A stretch of DNA of 64,000 nucleotides, from the NCBI RefSeq assembly GCF_030272615.1, contig NC_081415.1, positions 192,990,695-193,054,694 on the forward strand, given 5' to 3'. The notes under the pieces are model-generated. The model worked only from the letters and a program-made list of their open reading frames with translations. It was not told the origin of the DNA and made no database searches. Position 1 is the first letter of the stretch, and every line of letters starts with the position of its first letter. Positions 33,701-46,548 of the stretch are shown in pieces. The translations under genes were made by a program, and so were the position numbers. The stretch is from Cryptomeria japonica. Lineage: Eukaryota; Streptophyta; Pinopsida; Cupressales; Cupressaceae.

Positions 33701-36700
33701 GCCAGCCACATCAGAGTCGATAGTGGGGGATGCAGGTAGATCCCATAGAGTATTTGCAGTGGTGGATGACCGCCAGGCTGAGCATCAAAGTACTATCATT
33801 GAGACCACATGTGTGTTGCATGGTAACCCTATCTCTGTACTTTTTTATTTTCGTGCTTCAGATTCTTTTATTTCTTCATCCATTGTGGAGTGGTGCGGGA
33901 TCGTGTCTCCTAAGCAGGCAGATAGGTGGCAAGTAGAGTTGGCTACCAGTGTGTGAGTGTTTGTCGATGCCTTTGTTCCTAGTTGTGAGTTGGACCTAGG
34001 ACCCTTTGTCACTTTAGTGGACCTTCAAGTCATCCCTTTGGGGTCCTATGGAGTTGTATTAGGGATAGATTGGTTATCATCTCACAACACTCGTGTAGAC
34101 TGTCGTCAGAAGACAGTAGAGTGTATAGATGACCATGGAAGGAGAGTGGGGATCGTTGGAGTTCAGCAATCAATATCCTTACGTATGATTTCCACTATGC
34201 AACTTAGGAGGTGCATGCATCAAGGGTGTTAGCTTTTTGCAGTTGCTTTTGAGGATGTGGATGAGGGAGAGAGTTGAGAAATTGTTCTTGACGGTCACCC
34301 TGTGCTTCGAGAGTATGCGGATGTGTTTCCTTTGGATATTCCCGGTATGCCTCCGAAATGAGACATAAATTTTCACATTGACTTGGTTCCTGGTGCGGAA
34401 CCTATTTCAAGAGCACCATATTAGATGACTACTCAGGAGTTGAGTGAGTTGAAGTTGCAAGTTGAGAAGCTATTGGCCAAGGGATTTATTTGTCCTAGTG
34501 TTTCTCCTTGGGGTGCGCTGGTTATCTTCATCAAGAAGAAGGATGGTTCTCTTCGTTTATGCACTGATTATCAACACTTGAATAAGGTAACCATCTGGAA
34601 CTGATATCCATTTCCTTAGATTGATGACCTATTTAATCAGGTGAAGAAAGCCAAAGTGTTCTCTAAAATTGACTTGAATTCTAGGTATCATGAGTTGCGC
34701 ATTCATGATGTAGACATTCATAAGATGATGTTTCATACTCACTATGGTCACTATCAGTTCACAGTGGTGCCATTTGGGTTGACGAACATGCTTTCTGTGT
34801 TCATGAGTCTTATGAATGGGGTTTTTCACACCTACCTTGACCACTTTGTTCTTGTGTTCTTGGATGACATATTGATTTATTCTAGATCCATGGGAGAGCA
34901 TGAGGGGCACTTGTGTTAGGTATTGCAGTGCTTGAGGGAGAATCAACTTTTGGCGAATTTAGCGAAATGTGATTTCTTTCAGTCGGAGGTGAGCTATCTT
35001 GGTCATATAGTTTTGGGAGAAGGTGTATCTATGGATCCTTCTAAGATCCAAGCCATTGTTGATTGGCTAGCCCCAACCAATGTTTTTGAAGTTTGAAGTT
35101 TCATGGGTTTGGCCGAATATTACCGTTGCTTTGTTCAGAGCATTTCTCGGATAGGCCATTCGATTACTTCTCTTCAGAGGAAAGGGAAGAAGTTTGTTTG
35201 GTTAGAGCAGTGCAAATTGGCATTTCGTACCTTGAAGGAACTCCTTGTTAGTGCTCCGATTTTGGTAGTTCCTGACCCATCCAGAGATTTCATGGTATGC
35301 ACAGATGCCTCTGTGGAAGGTATAGGTGCGGTGCTTATGCAGGATGGACGTGTGGTTGCCTATGAGTCTTGCAAACTCAAGGATCATGAGTTGAACTATC
35401 CAGTTCATGACTTGGAGTTGGCAGTTGTAGTGCATGCGTTGGTTCGTTGGAGACATTTCCTATTGGGGCGTTGGTTTGAGCTGCATAGTGATCACCGTAG
35501 TTTGCAGTATATTTTCATGCAACCGAACCTGAATGCTCGACAATGAAGATGGATGGAATTCCTCTGTGAGTATGATTTTGAGGTTCATTATATTCAGGGG
35601 AAAGAGAATGTAGTGGCCGATGCTTTGAGCCATAGGTGGCATGGGGTTGCAGCATTGACCCTTGGTGTGAATTTGAGTGAGAGAATTCTTGGAGCTCTTC
35701 CTCAGGACACCTGGTATCAGGATGTTAGAGCCGTGGTGGAGTTTGGAAGACCATTGGAGGGTAGATATTCTAGATATACTCTTGAGTTAGATGGTCTTCT
35801 TAGACATCTTGGACTGATCTATGTACCTCCTTTGGAGGGTCTTCACATTTTGATCATGACTGAGGCCCATCGTGCACCTTATTCGGCACACCCTGGTGTC
35901 AAGAAGATGCACGCAGATGTTAGACAGATATATCATTAGGCTGGTATGAAACATGACATTGCTGATTTTGTGTCCAAGTGCTTGGAATGTCAGCGGGCGA
36001 AGGTAGAGCATCAGCACCCTGCAGGGCTTTTACAACTGAATTTGATATCGGATTGGAAATGGGATATCATTTCCATGGATTTCATAGTAGGGTTGCCTAT
36101 TTCTGTATGGCATTATGATGCCATCATGGTCATTGTTGATAGATTGACCAAAGTTGCTCATTTTGTTCCTATTCGATCTTCTTATACTGCAACAGTGGTG
36201 GCACGAGTCTTCTTGGAAGATGTGGTGAGGTTGCATGGGATCCCAAGGTGGATCATTTTTGATAGAGACCCTGTCTTTACATCAGCCTTGTGGACCTCAC
36301 TTTAGCATGTTTTGGGGACCCAGTTGAACTTCAGTTCAGCTTATCACCCAAAGACCGACAGTCAGACTGAGTGTGTGAATCAGGTCTTGGAGGACATGCT
36401 TCACATGTATGTTATGGATTAGCAATCACGTTGGGAGGAATATCTTTGCCTTATGGAGTTTGCTTATAATAATGGATATCATAGCTCCATAGGCATGTCG
36501 CCCTTCCAAGCATTGTATGGTCGTCCTTGCCATACTCCTTTGAGTTGGGATCGATTGGAGGATAGGGTGTGTTTAGGCCCAGATTTGCTTCATGAGATGG
36601 AGCAACAAGTTGAGCAGATTCGTGGGCATTTGGTTGCTGCCCAGGATAGGTAAAAGTAGTTTGCTGATGCTCATAGAGTCGATCACCAGTTTTCGATTGG

Positions 36701-37109
36701 CGACTGTGTGTTCTTGAGAGTGCATCCACGGAAGAGTCCGATCCATTATGGAAAGGGTTCTAGGTTGGCACCTCATTTTGTAGGTCCTTTTGAGATCCTT
36801 GAGAGGATAGGACTTGTTGCCTACCGTCTTGGCTTGCCGCTGAGTCTATCCCACATCCATGATGTCTTTCATGTTTCAGTTCTTCAGCCTTATCATTGTG
36901 ATGTGACCCATGTTCTTGATTGGAATGCTTTGCAGGTCGAGGATGGGAAACTTTCCATGGAGCCCATTCGCATCCTTCAGCATCGGGATTTGACCCTCAA
37001 GGGTCGTACCATTGAGTAGGTAAGGGTCCTATGGGACCCCAGTGATGAGTCCTCTATGACTTGGGAAGATGCAGCAAAGATGAGAGAGCTTTATTCTTAT
37101 CTATTTTAG
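33701..37109 (+). pseudogene. Element E pol: protease, RT, RNase H, integrase, chromodomain; decayed
   Basis: This is one continuous frame with gag. Protease: the catalytic DSGA-type site has become YFRASDSFIS, so it is dead, while VVLGIDWL downstream remains. Reverse transcriptase: [35 protein letters not shown], and the active site [10 protein letters not shown] (34854-34880). RNase H: VCTDASVEGIGAVLMQDGRV through WFELHSDHRSL. Integrase: zinc-binding HPGVKKMH...CLECQRAK, then the DDE residues in SMDFIVGLP, IFDRDPVF and TDSQTECVN. The C-terminus is a chromodomain ending VLWDPSDESSMTWEDAAKMR. Stops: TGA 33954, 34275, 34359, 34602, 35094 and 35544; TAG 34230, 34422, 34617, 34917, 35937, 36303, 36420, 36657 and 37017; TAA 36651. 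No frameshift is seen. Confidence 0.92.
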
Positions 37110-37131
37110 GCTTCTAGGAGTAAGCTTAGGC

Positions 37132-37144
37132 TTGGGGGGGAGGA
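37132..37144 (+). promoter_or_regulatory. Element E polypurine tract
   Basis: TTGGGGGGGAGGA directly precedes the 3' LTR start TGTAGTACC. Confidence 0.85.
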
Positions 37145-40100
37145 TGTAGTACCCCTCCTCGATCAGCCTCTTTTGTATGTTTTGAGTTACTTCAGTGACT
37201 GTTCTGTGGAACATTTTTGTATTTTGATTCAAATACTATGCGATGTTATTTCATGCTTTATCTGGAGTTATGGTGTATGATTTTATCTAGTATCTCAGTG
37301 CTTATGATTAATGTTATTTTATGGATCATTATCATGGGCTGACACTTTTCCCTTCTATTGCGATGAGTTATTTATATGTTGCATGTTTGCAAGTGTATTG
37401 GGATGCAAGGGGATGATTTTCCTTCACTCACTTCGATGAGATAGGGAATGCCACGATTCTCCTTCATCAATGTGTATACCGTGTCTATATGTATATTGTC
37501 TATATGCACGTGTGGATTCTTTGGTGTAGGACATTGTAGGTACTAGTACCGAGTAGGTATGGGGTATTGACTCCACCTGGTTTCGCAGGTCTGAGCATGC
37601 CTTATACATCCAATGAGAGTGGAGGAGATAGTTGTTGTACCCTAGCTTGACCGCAATTACTTACACTCGTATGAGTGTTGTCAGTCAGATGTGTTTCCCT
37701 GTCTGGTTGTTATGCAAGTCATGGTGCCTTGGTTTGGTCATTTGAGAGTCGCCATTTGATCTTTCTTGGTTTTGCATGTTTCCATTTATTTAAATGGTTA
37801 TTTAATTTAAATGGATGATGCTATCTTGTGTTGGCCTAATCATTTAATTATTATGCTCTGTGGTTATTGATTTATTTAAATTGATGAATTGCTAGATTAA
37901 ATGGTTAAATGGCTTAATTTATTGTGTAAAGTTGCATTGATATTTTTGTGAAATAAATAAATTGCCTAGCCATTTAAAAAGGTTAAATGCTTATGTTGAA
38001 GGAAGTATTAATGGAAAAAGAAATAAATAAAAGCTTTCCTTTTTATTTTTCCATTTGGCCTTTTTAATTTAATCATTGGAAAGAGTTATTATTTTTGGGA
38101 AAGAAATAAATCTGATTGCCTTTTATCTTTAAAATATTTAAATTTGATTGGATGAAAAACTTTAACCTAGAAGCTTGGGTTAAAAGATATTTTAGGCATC
38201 CATTCTAGGGATTCATGGTGGAGAAGAAGAGAATTTTTAGAGAGAAAATTCTGGAAAAACTTCCTGGAGGAGCTGGAAATTTGTCCTGGCTGCAAGTCTG
38301 GTTGTTCTTCATCACTTTTCTTGCTAATTGCTACAAGGTTGGAGGTTTACTTCTTGTTTTGAATTTGTTTTGTAATTTTCAGTTTGCTTCCTATGCACGG
38401 AAATTTATACAATCTTCCTGTAGATGTTTGTGGAATGATTGAAATGGAAGAATTAGTGTTTATTACCACTGGTTTTGTGAAATCTATATCATATGGTTGC
38501 ATTCAGGAAAGAAATGGTTCATTTCTCTATCTATTGTGTGTTTTGTTCTTGGAAATCAATTTCTTGCTTTACCTCTTCTTTTGAAAGAATGAACTTTAGA
38601 TTGGGTTGGCTGGGTACTTCCTTGTTTCTAAATTGTCAAGATTTGGATAGCTATTCTTTCCAATGTGTTTATTTCACCATTTACCTTGTTGGTAAACTCT
38701 TCCTTGAAATTTTGGAAATTAGCACTGTATGTGTGTGCCCATGAAATAATTCTGGAAATGGAATGTTCCTTGTGGTTATTGATTTTTGTGTCTTTTTGGT
38801 TTTAGAATGTTGGGAGGCATATTTCTTGTGCCTCTCTTGTGGACTTTACCACTCCTATGATGGGCTTGCCTCATCACGTGGGTCAGTAGTGTCTGCTACC
38901 CACAAGTAGCAGAACTATCGGTCAGCAGCACCGCTACGCAGTAGTAGAGCTACCAGTCGGTAGGACTGTCATCGGTTGTTAGCAGTGCTACCGGTCGGTA
39001 GGACTACCACCGGTTGGTAGCAACACTACCGATTGGTAGGACTGCTACCAATTGGTAGCGGTTGCTACCAGTGGTAGCAGCATTACCAGTCAGCAGCACC
39101 ACTACCAGTTGGTAGCAATGCTACCGGTCGGTGGTGGCGGCACTATCAGTTGGCAGCACCACTACTGGTTGGTAGTAGTGCTACCGATTGGTAGTGACAA
39201 CCACTGGTCGGTAGGGCTGTTACTAGTGGTAGAAGCACTACCAGTAGGTAGTGTCTATTGCCCCTGGTAGAAGCACAACCGCGGGTTGGTTTGACCCCTG
39301 CTTAGCTTTGAGCCCTCACAGGTCTCCAAACTGGTTTGTGTTAGGAACTTAAATTTTATTAATGGAATGTTTAAAGTGGCATTGCGTGATGTAATGTGAT
39401 TTTCATGTGATTTCTATTATGTGTTTAATAAATTTATCAATGAAAATTAAGGCATGAATTAGAGATTCAAATGGGTAGATTTGGAATTTTGATTAGGAAA
39501 TTGATTAGATGTGACTAATGGAAAGGAGTGTTTTATTTAATTTTCAATCAATGATGTTGCAAGTGTTTATGATGCTGATATTTTCAAAGATTGTCTGAGT
39601 GCGGATTTGATGTATTTAGTTGTCCTTGCAAGTGTTTATTGTGATATTTTGGTTTGTGGTTCAATCATCCTGTGGTGGTGTAATTGGTACCTTTGACCAA
39701 GTGATATATGTTGGCTCCGTTGTCTTAACTATGTAGTGTCTTTGCCTTATGGTTAGTCAAGAGTCAGTATGTCCTTGTTTGACCACTTGTTTCTGATAGT
39801 GGTGTTATGTTTGTCTGCTTCACCATAGGGTCCTTGGGGAGTGACCTTGTCCATTTAGTGTCCTTTGAGAGAGTGGCTTTCGAGCAGGTTACCCCTGTGA
39901 AAGTCAGATAATAACTGGTAATCTAATGAATTGATTAGGTTGGTAGTATCATAACATTAATAAAGATAATTGTACCTCGTGCATAGGTGAGTGCTAGTAC
40001 AGGGCTCATAATGTTGTGAGAAGGCCTGGAATGGGAAACCAACCACCTTGTCTTCACGAAAGGTTGGTAGGTTCTGCATGAGACTTAGTTGGAACTGGAT

Positions 40101-40965
40101 GGTCGGGAGAGGTTACCAGGACATTGAGCTAGGACCTATGGAGGCTGTACTAGGGTAACCATCTTAAGCTATGCGATGACACTCTCATTTGGTTCACTTG
40201 TGTTTTATGATGTTAGTTCACTTGTGTTTGTGAAGTTGAGTCACCTGGATTCTTGTGGAGTCTTATTGTGCTATCATGGAGTTGTATTGTTTTGTCGACC
40301 ATGTCATGCTTATGCTTGTTTGAGGGTCCTCATCTATCTCCTAGCATGGTGGGGTGATTCCATTTGGGAATTACATGGTCGGGTGGTAGTGCCACTTCCC
40401 ATTAGATGTTTGGATTTGTGCCTTCATGCAAGGTTTGGTTTCACAGGTGTTCCTGTGGTTTGTGACTCATGCTTCATCTCATGTTTTGAAGGTTATTTGT
40501 ATTTGTAGACCTATGTGGTCATTGTATCATTGTAATATTGATCTTATGTAACCTTGTAATTGGATGAGATATATCCTTATATGTATATTGAGAAGCTATG
40601 TATTGGAAGAGCAATGTAATCCTATGTTTGGATGTTTGTATCAGTTTCCTTGATGATGGTTAGTAAATGCTTATAGAAGTGGAAATTATGTTGTATCCTT
40701 TCAATCTTTCGATGATGAATCTTTATTCGCTTTGGATTCTTGTGATCATTGAGTTAATGATGCATTTGTGGACATTTGGTTTTGTGGAATTTATTCTTGA
40801 AGTTAATTCTTTGTTGGTAACCCTTAAGGAATTCTGGTGTAAGTCTTCCGCTTGTGTTATCGTGCATGTTGTGTAAATGCACTAATGATGTTTATACTTT
40901 TAAAAAAATAAAAATGTTTCACCCTTGTTGTGGGTTTTCCTTCAGGGTTCCTAAGGGGTATTACA
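37145..40965 (+). repeat. Element E 3' LTR (3,821 bp)
   Basis: It starts TGTAGTACCCCTCC and ends AAGGGGTATTACA. It is the partner of 28512-32272, and its terminal GGGGTATTACA against GGGGCATTACA is one of many C/T differences between the copies. Confidence 0.92.
38900..39288. repeat. GC-rich palindromic minisatellite in the E 3' LTR
   Basis: Same block as at 30270-30595, with extra or rearranged units and many CG-to-TG or CG-to-CA changes (for example GCTACCAGTCGG here against GCTACCGGTCGG there). Confidence 0.8.
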
Positions 40966-40970
40966 CATGC
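40966..40970. repeat. Target site duplication of element E, right
   Basis: CATGC, identical to 28507-28511. Confidence 0.92.
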
Positions 40971-41420
40971 TCCACATGATGTTAGAAGACTTGGTTGATT
41001 GGTGCATTGTATCTAGCATGTGTGCATCAAGGTAACTACTTTGGTTTTCCCAACAAAAGTTATTCTCTTACTTGTAGTGTATCTTTGGGTGTCTCTTATT
41101 GCATTCAAGCTTGTATTACATTATATTTGAATCCTACCTCAACATGTAAGGATCTGTATTGGTCTTATTCATCTAGAAGATATGTTCTAGGCTGACTAGT
41201 GATCTGCTACATGGCTTATCTACATGTTACTTTGTTGTCAACTTGAGAGAATGTATGCTAACCTATGATATTGCTTAAAAAGAAGTGATATGATATATTT
41301 AGGTCCTCTTTATTTCCTAGATTGGACTACTTCCACCAAAATTATATTTTTGTGGCTGACTTAATAGGACCTATGTTTTTCCTCTATTGTGTCTAACACA
41401 ATTGATGTTTGCAATGAAGA

Positions 41421-41475
<55 letters not shown>

Positions 41476-42084
41476 ATCTCAAATCAGTGTTGATGGTGTG
41501 AATGAGTGTGTGTGTGTCCACGTGTGTGTTGTGCTTATATGATTATATCATTTTTAAAGTCAGTGATGTGATGTTGAGAAAGAAGTATGTGGTGATTGCT
41601 TTGAATTTGATTGCTTGAGATAGAGATTCAAGGATAGCTTCATACTTGGAGATTGCTAGAGGTAGTGTTGATAAAGGCCTAATTGTCTTGGTTCATATGT
41701 TCAAGTACCTTGCTTGAAGATAGTGAGTCTTCTCTAAAATTTTTGTATATTTCTTTGTGGTAGTATATCTCAACCTACAAGTCCCTTATATCTTTCCCTA
41801 GGGTACCACACTTAAGATTACAAGTCCTTCAAGGAGCAGTGTGATTCCCTTGCAGTGATTCTAAAACAATATTGTAATCTTATTCAAATATTGTGAGTTG
41901 ACTCTCACTATTCTTTTTCCCAAATTGGGTTTTCTATGTTGATATATTATTCTCTTGTGCATGGTGATTCATTGTTCTACATTAAATTAATGTGATAAGG
42001 TTAAGGCTAAGTTGATAGTAAATAAATTTTAAATATTGATTATGACTGGTTCACCCCTATCTCAGTCTTGGGGTGTGTTTAACA
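40971..42084 (+). repeat. Element D 5' LTR, right part
   Basis: This is the continuation of D's LTR after E. It ends GGTTCACCCCTATCTCAG ... GTGTTTAACA, the same LTR-end motif as in A, B and C, directly before the primer site. Confidence 0.72.
41423..41474. repeat. Compound (AT)n(AG)n microsatellite
   Basis: About 15 AT units followed by about 11 AG units, inside the D 5' LTR. Confidence 0.9.
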
Positions 42085-42085
42085 A

Positions 42086-42100
42086 TTGTTACTAGAGCCA
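42086..42100 (+). promoter_or_regulatory. Element D primer binding site (degraded tRNA-iMet)
   Basis: TTGTTACTAGAGCCA compares with the consensus TTGGTATCAGAGCCA. It sits one base after the LTR end. Confidence 0.65.
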
Positions 42101-42152
42101 AGTTCTTTTAGAAAAAGCTTAACCACTTGAGGAAGGTCTAAGATCACACAAG

Positions 42153-42990
42153 ATGGATCTTACAAGATTTTGAATTTTGGTGGCATTGACTACTGCTTAT
42201 GGAAGATAAGTATGGAATCATATTTGAATTCTATGAAATTCAAAATCTATAAATCTATTGTAGATGGTCATATACTCCTCCCTATACCCCTCCAACTACT
42301 TCAAATAAGATCAGAATGCATGAGAACAATGAAAAGACAAGGAATGCAATCATAAGTGGTTTTTTTGATATAGAACTCTTGAAGGTAATGAAATACAAGT
42401 CTACCAAAGATGTTTGGGAGAAACTTAGTAGCATATATAAGGAGATAAGAAGATAAATCAAGTTGCGGAACCTCAAAAGTAAATTTGAGAATCTAAGGAT
42501 GTTAGAAGAAAATATTGATAGCTACATACACTGAGTAATTGAAGTGGTAAGTGGAACTAGAGGAATTGGCTATAAATTGGATGAAGATGTAGTGAAGAAG
42601 GTTCTCAAAACTCTCCCTAAAACCTATACTTCCAAGGTGTCTATTATTAAGGAAATTACGGATCTGGACACTTAGACAAGGGACCAACTCTATGGTGCAC
42701 TCATTTCTTTTGAGACGAGAGAATTAGAATTGGATAATCCTAAGAAGGAAGCTACATTCAAAGCCAGTAAGAGAGTGGAAAATAATGTTGATCCTTGTGA
42801 AGAACTTGATAATGCAAAATTAAACTTTGTAAGAAGATTAAAGAAAGGCACCAACAAATATAAAGGTAATTTACCCTTCAAATGATTAATTATGGATGGA
42901 TTGGTCACTATACATCTAAATGTACTTTCAAATAAGATAACAATAGAAGAGAAGATGATAAAAAAAATGGGACAAACATAAAATAAGTTT
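42153..42990 (+). pseudogene. Element D gag (UBN2-type), decayed
   Basis: This is a Copia gag with the DUF4219/UBN2 pattern: NFGGIDYCLWKISMESYL near the start, KSTKDVWEKLSSIY, LRNLKSKFENLRMLEE, VVKKVLKTLPKTYTSKVS, LYGALISFETRELE. The zinc knuckle is degraded (INYGWIGHYTSKC, with both first cysteines lost). Frameshifts near 42300 and 42890 and several stops inactivate it. Confidence 0.75.
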
Positions 42991-45900
42991 TTTGTTCTAA
43001 GTAAAGTAGATATCCATCTGAAGAAGAAGAATGTGATGATTCAAATGATGAAACATTGTTCATGGCTGTAGAAGTTCATAGTGTGGGTAAATGTGAAGAG
43101 TTTAGTACTCTATCTAATAGTAAAAATAGTGAGAGATCATTGATTTTGTGGATTTTTCTTCATGAAAAAGAAGAACCAACTACATAGATGATTGACAATG
43201 GTTTCTCTAATAACATGATTGGAGATATAATAAAGTTCATTAATATTGAAAAGTGGAATAGTGGATCCATTAAGTTTGGTGGTGAAGAGGCTTCTTATAT
43301 TTGTGGTAAAGGAACCATAACCATTTATGGAAAAAACAAGACAAAGGATGTTCTCTATGTCAAGGGATTAAGAAATAATCTTCTTTGTGTCAATCAGATG
43401 TGCAACAAAGGATACAAGCTCATATTTCATGAGAATGGATGAGAAATTTGGAAAGGAAGCTCATGAAAATTAATTGAAGAGGGTACAAGGACTGATGGAA
43501 ATATCTACTGTCTAAAGGAAGGAAAAGGAGAAACATGTCTAATATCCCAAAGAAATGAATTTTGTCTTTGGAACAAATAGATGGGACATATCAATTTTGA
43601 TAACACGGTGAAGATCATCTCTACACATGCAGTAAGAGATATGCCAAAGATAATCAAGCCTATGAATACATTATTCAAAGATCATTAGAAGGGGAAGGAG
43701 ACAAATATAAGATTCAAGTCCAAGAAATATTCTACTTCAAAAACCTTGGAGCTAATACATATTAATCTATATGGACCTACCAGGACAGGAGGACTAAAAG
43801 GTATTTTAATATAATTGTTGATGATTACTCTAGAATGATATGGGTTAATTTTCCTAGAGAAAAATCTAAAGCACTGGATAATTAAAGCTTTCAAGTCTAT
43901 AGTTTAAAATGAAATGGATACTAAGATCAAATTCTTAAGGTTTGATAGAGGAGGTGAATTTACATCAAACGAGTTTAGTAAGTTTTGTGAAGATCGTGGT
44001 ATTAGGAGATATCTATTTGGTCCTAGGAATCTTCAGTAGAATGAGGTAGAAAAAAAGGAAAAATGAAACAATTTAATTTGCTAGAACAATGTTAAAAGAT
44101 TCTACCCTACCTGATGTTTATTGGAAAGAGGTTGTGCATATTGTTTTTTACATTCTTAATAGAGTGCAGGTAAGAGTAAATAATTCAAAGACCCCTTATG
44201 AGTTGTTGTATGGAAGGACTGACACTCTTGAGTACTTCTAAATTTTTGGAAGCAAGTGCTACATCATAAGAGATGAATAAGATCTTTGAAAGTTTGATTC
44301 AAAGACTGATGAAGGATTCTTCCTTGGTTATTCAACAAGAAGCAAGACTTATAGATGTTATAATAAGAGACTCAAGAAGATAGTTGAAAGCTCGAATCTC
44401 AAAGTAAATGAAAATTGGAATTAGACCATAGAACAACCTAAGGATTGTGGAATAGAAGGTGTTCCCTTTTTTGCATAAGAAGAAGAGGAAGAAAATGAAA
44501 TAAAGGAGAAGGAATTAAAAAAGACCTTTAAGACCTCGACAAAGTATGTCCAAAAGAATCATTCAAAAGATCAAATTATTAGTGAAGAGGATGAAGGTGT
44601 GTAGACTAGAAGAAGACTTGCCAAAGCAAGTGAACAAGTGAATATTTTTCTTCCACCAAGGGTTGAGCTCAAGAAATTTTCTGATTCAAGAAAGGATGAA
44701 GGATGGATGAAAGATATAAAAGAAGAACTTGATTAGATTGAGAAGAATTGAACATGAGAACTTCTTCCCAAACCTACAAATGAGAATGTTATTGGAACCA
44801 AGTGGGTATTCTAGAACAAACTAAATGAAGAAGCAAATTGAAAAGGAACAAAGCCAAATTGTTGTGTAAGAGATATTCTCAAGTAGAAGGCATAGATTTT
44901 GAGGGGACTTGCTCTAGTGGCTAGAATGGAGGCAATCAGAATGTTTCTTGCATTTGCAAATCACAAGGACTTTAAGGTGTATCAGATGGAAGTCAAATCA
45001 GCATTCCTAAATGGAGATCTAGAAGAATAAGTCCATATAGAATATCCTAATAGATTTCAATTGGCATAAGATCCAAACATGGTGTGTAGATTGAAAAAGG
45101 CATTGAAAGATCCTAAGAAATCCCCTAGGGATTGGTATGCAACATTGGACAAGTATCTACTACAATAATACTCAATAAAAGGTACAATAGATAGTAATCT
45201 TTATTTGAAGATTGAGGATGACAAACTATTGATAACTTTGTTGTATACATTGATGACATTATCTTTGGAGGAGATGATGGTGTATGCAAGAGATTTGTAG
45301 AGGAAGTGCAAAAATAATTTGAGTTATCAATGATTGGTGAGTTTTGTTTCTTTCTTAGACTTCAAGATACTCAGTTAGATGATGAAATATTCATTTCTCA
45401 AGAAAAGTATATTAAGGAGATGCTGAAAAAAATTGGTATGAAAAATGCTAAACTAGTAAGTACCCCCATGACTACTAGTTGTCACTTGAGTAAGGAAGAT
45501 GAGTCTCTGAGAGTGGATCTGATTCATTATAGGTCTATGATTGGAGGACTACTATATTTTATTACTTCTAGACCTAATATTATGCATGGAGTATGTTTGG
45601 TTGCTAGATATCAAGATAATCCCAAGCAATCTCATGATAAGGATGTCAAAAAAAATTCAAATATTTAAAAGGAACTCTAAATTATGGTTTATGGTATAAG
45701 AAGGAAAATGATTTCTCTCTGAAGGCTTATACTAATGTTGATTGGGGTGGTTGTGTTGATGACATAAGAAGTACCAGTGGAAGTGCATTTTTCTTGGGAG
45801 TTTCCCAGTTCAGTAAGAAGCAAGATTCCATTTCTTTGTCAACAACAAAAGTAGAATACATTTGTTGTAGCATCTTGCTACACTTAGGTGGCGTGGATGA

Positions 45901-46184
45901 AGCAGACATTAAAAGATGTTAAAGTGGTATATGATGAGGCCACTCCTATCATGTGTGATGATACAAGTGCCATAAACATTTCAAAGAATCTGGGGATGCT
46001 TTCAAGAACCAAATGCATTTCTATATGGTATCATTTTAAAGAGAAAGTTGTAGAGAAATAAATCAGATTGGATTATGTGCCCATTAATGATCAGATTGCA
46101 AATATATCCACTAAGGCAATTTCAAAGGATACTTATGAGTATCTTAGATAGAAGCTAGGGGCTATTTCCCCTCCTTCTAACTAG
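42991..46184 (+). pseudogene. Element D pol (Copia order), decayed
   Basis: Protease: MIDNGFSNNMIGD replaces the usual DSG site, so it is dead. A pre-integrase block (LWNK-stop-MGHINFDN) follows. Integrase: IIVDDYSRMIWVNF, then FDRGGEFTSNEFSKFCEDRG. Reverse transcriptase: VYQMEVKSAFLNGDLEE and an intact VVYIDDIIFGGDD active site (YIDD at 45246-45257). RNase H: AYTNVDWGGCVDDIRSTSGS, then LSTTKVEYI. It ends near 46184. Many frameshifts and stops are present, clearly more than in E, which agrees with D being older. This is the only Copia polymerase in the window. Confidence 0.82.
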
Positions 46185-46535
46185 ATGTATATGTTGGTGC
46201 ATATATCTAGGGGGATAATTTCAAGGTATATCTTGTCTCCTAGGTTTATGTTGATTGTTGCTTTTAGGGGGAGCAAGTAGTTAGTTAAATATTGTTGAAA
46301 AGGAAGAATGTAAATCAAAGACAGTGCTGAAAAATATGAATGTATAATCAGGTGAAGACATGTGCCCTTTGTCCTTGATGTCAAAAGGGGAGAGATACTA
46401 AAGAGTTTCAATTGGGAGAGATATTATTGTCTATCAAAGGGGGAGAAATGTTGGATACTACTATGGGAGAGAATGAAGATATGGAAGGCAAGAACATTGT
46501 ATTATGCATACATTGGTAACTGTTTCCAAAAATGA

Positions 46536-46548
46536 AAAAGGGGGAGAT
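46536..46548 (+). promoter_or_regulatory. Element D polypurine tract
   Basis: AAAAAGGGGGAGAT directly precedes the 3' LTR start TGTTAAAAATATG. It has the same core as in A, B and C. Confidence 0.82.

Larger units (their letters stand above)
28512..40965 (+). mobile_element. Element E: Ty3/Gypsy chromovirus-like element with ~3.8 kb LTRs
   Basis: This is a 12.45 kb element inserted in the 5' LTR of D. It has TGTAGTACCCC...TTACA LTRs, a perfect CATGC target duplication, an iMet primer site at 32275 and the polypurine tract TTGGGGGGGAGGA at 37132. The inner 4.9 kb holds gag-pol in the order gag, protease, RT, RNase H, integrase, chromodomain, which is the Gypsy order. LTRs are very long and similar to each other (about 95% by eye). 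All coding decay is by stop codons except one frameshift in a GA repeat. The chromodomain marks a chromovirus, whose integrase is usually directed to heterochromatin. Confidence 0.93.

Noticed and set aside
30449-39270. Frames at 30449-30637 (minus) and 39052-39270 (plus) as repeat proteins
   Set aside because: They are translations of the GC-rich minisatellite and are open only because of its periodicity.
31510-40508. Open frames of about 100-110 codons at 31510-31818 and 40176-40508, conserved between the two places
   Set aside because: Both are the same part of the two E LTRs. Their similarity comes from LTR duplication, and no domain or start context supports a gene.
42170-46184. Calling D an intact, active Copia element because YIDD and RNase H motifs survive
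   Set aside because: Protease and zinc-knuckle residues are lost and many stops and frameshifts are present, so it is dead.
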